From DAIRVC01 sp036803025 (lineage in GTDB: Bacteria > Chloroflexota > Anaerolineae > Anaerolineales > E44-bin32), in contig DAIRVC010000159.1 of assembly GCA_036803025.1 (NCBI GenBank), forward strand, positions 1 to 6,201: a stretch of 6,201 nt of DNA, given 5' to 3'. The position numbers were made by a program, and so were the translations under genes. A model generated the notes under the pieces. That model was not told the DNA's origin. It saw only the letters and a list, made by a program, of their open reading frames with translations, and did no database searches. This document shows positions 5,883 through 6,201 of the stretch, piece by piece (position 1 is the stretch's first letter; every line of letters begins with the position of its first letter).

Positions 5883-5909
5883 TCGGGGCTTTGCCGGGCC
5901 GGGCACTTT

Positions 5910-5938
5910 CGGACAACCACAAGCCGACGCGGTATAAT
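5910..5938 (+). promoter_or_regulatory. Promoter of gyrA
   Basis: CGGACA (5910-5915, 4 of 6 matches to TTGACA) is followed by a 17-bp spacer and a perfect TATAAT (5933-5938). The predicted start is near 5945, giving a leader of about 42 nt. The leader has only a weak, distant purine run (GAGAGA at 5970-5975, 11 nt from the ATG) as a possible ribosome binding site. Confidence 0.7.
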
Positions 5939-5986
5939 TAGCCTCCGCCCGGTCGACTTCCCCGAACACGAGAGACACCGTCACTT

Positions 5987-6201
5987 ATGGAAATCGGCAT
6001 CGTACGCCAGGTCGATATCGACGAGCAGATGCGGGGAGCCTACCTCGATTACGCCATGAGCGTGATCGTGGCCCGCGCCTTGCCGGACGTGCGCGACGGC
6101 CTGAAGCCGGTTCACCGGCGCATCCTGTATGCCATGCACGATATGGGTATCCGGGCCAACACGCCCTACCGCAAGTCGGCCCGCATCGTGGGTGAGGTCC
6201 T
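5987..6201 (+). CDS. gyrA: DNA gyrase subunit A, N-terminal 71 codons only
   Basis: GyrA is the DNA-cleaving and rejoining subunit of the A2B2 gyrase that adds negative supercoils using ATP hydrolysed by GyrB. The visible segment begins MEIGIVRQVDIDEQM and contains the almost invariant LDYAMSVIVARALPDVRDG (20-38), then LKPVHRRILYAM (39-50) and KSARIVGEVL (62-71). The window stops just before the KYHPHGDSAVYD region, so the quinolone-resistance positions and the active-site tyrosine are not visible. ParC of topoisomerase IV shares this block; the EIGIVRQVDI start favours GyrA. The ATG at 5987 agrees with the family N-terminus. It is divergent from the acylase-GNAT operon. Confidence 0.95.
   Translation, partial: MEIGIVRQVDIDEQMRGAYLDYAMSVIVARALPDVRDGLKPVHRRILYAMHDMGIRANTPYRKSARIVGEV

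Overview
The window is GC-rich, gene-dense bacterial chromosome. It holds seven protein genes: five complete, and two cut by the window edges. The organism is most likely a member of the Chloroflexota (Anaerolineae-like). I base this on the GyrA N-terminus, the WSPWRM-type HIT protein and a small one-helix protein at 2523-2729. This is recognition from memory, not a database result. No tRNA, rRNA, CRISPR array, insertion sequence or prophage feature is visible.

Layout. On the minus strand at the left, a HIT-family nucleotide hydrolase/phosphorylase (1037-1534) is followed 43 nt later by a thiolase (1-993, C-terminus outside the window); they look like one operon. Divergent from it on the plus strand is a short, HTH-less biotin protein ligase (1685-2476). 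The 150-bp gap between them carries two TACAAT -10 boxes very close to the start codons and a strong nested inverted repeat. A promoter with a perfect TTGACA box lies over the 3' end of the biotin ligase gene and drives a 68-aa single-helix membrane protein (2523-2729). An intrinsic terminator (2748-2782) separates this gene from the convergent minus-strand pair.

That pair is a large membrane-anchored penicillin-acylase-type Ntn hydrolase (3388-5820) followed, 16 nt downstream, by a RimJ/RimL-type GNAT acetyltransferase with a TTG start (2805-3371). The acylase gene has a good promoter and an excellent ribosome binding site. It is transcribed divergently from gyrA, whose first 71 codons close the window (5987-6201) behind a perfect TATAAT box.

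How the genes relate. Thiolase and biotin ligase both touch acyl-CoA metabolism: thiolase interconverts acetyl-CoA and acetoacetyl-CoA, and the ligase activates biotin-dependent carboxylases. Their divergent arrangement could allow shared control, but this is only suggested. The acylase/GNAT pair is probably accessory, acting on amide-linked compounds of unknown identity. Otherwise this is an ordinary housekeeping region. I see no strong evidence of an undescribed multi-gene system; the best leads are the inverted repeat before the biotin ligase gene and the small membrane protein with its own promoter and leader palindrome.
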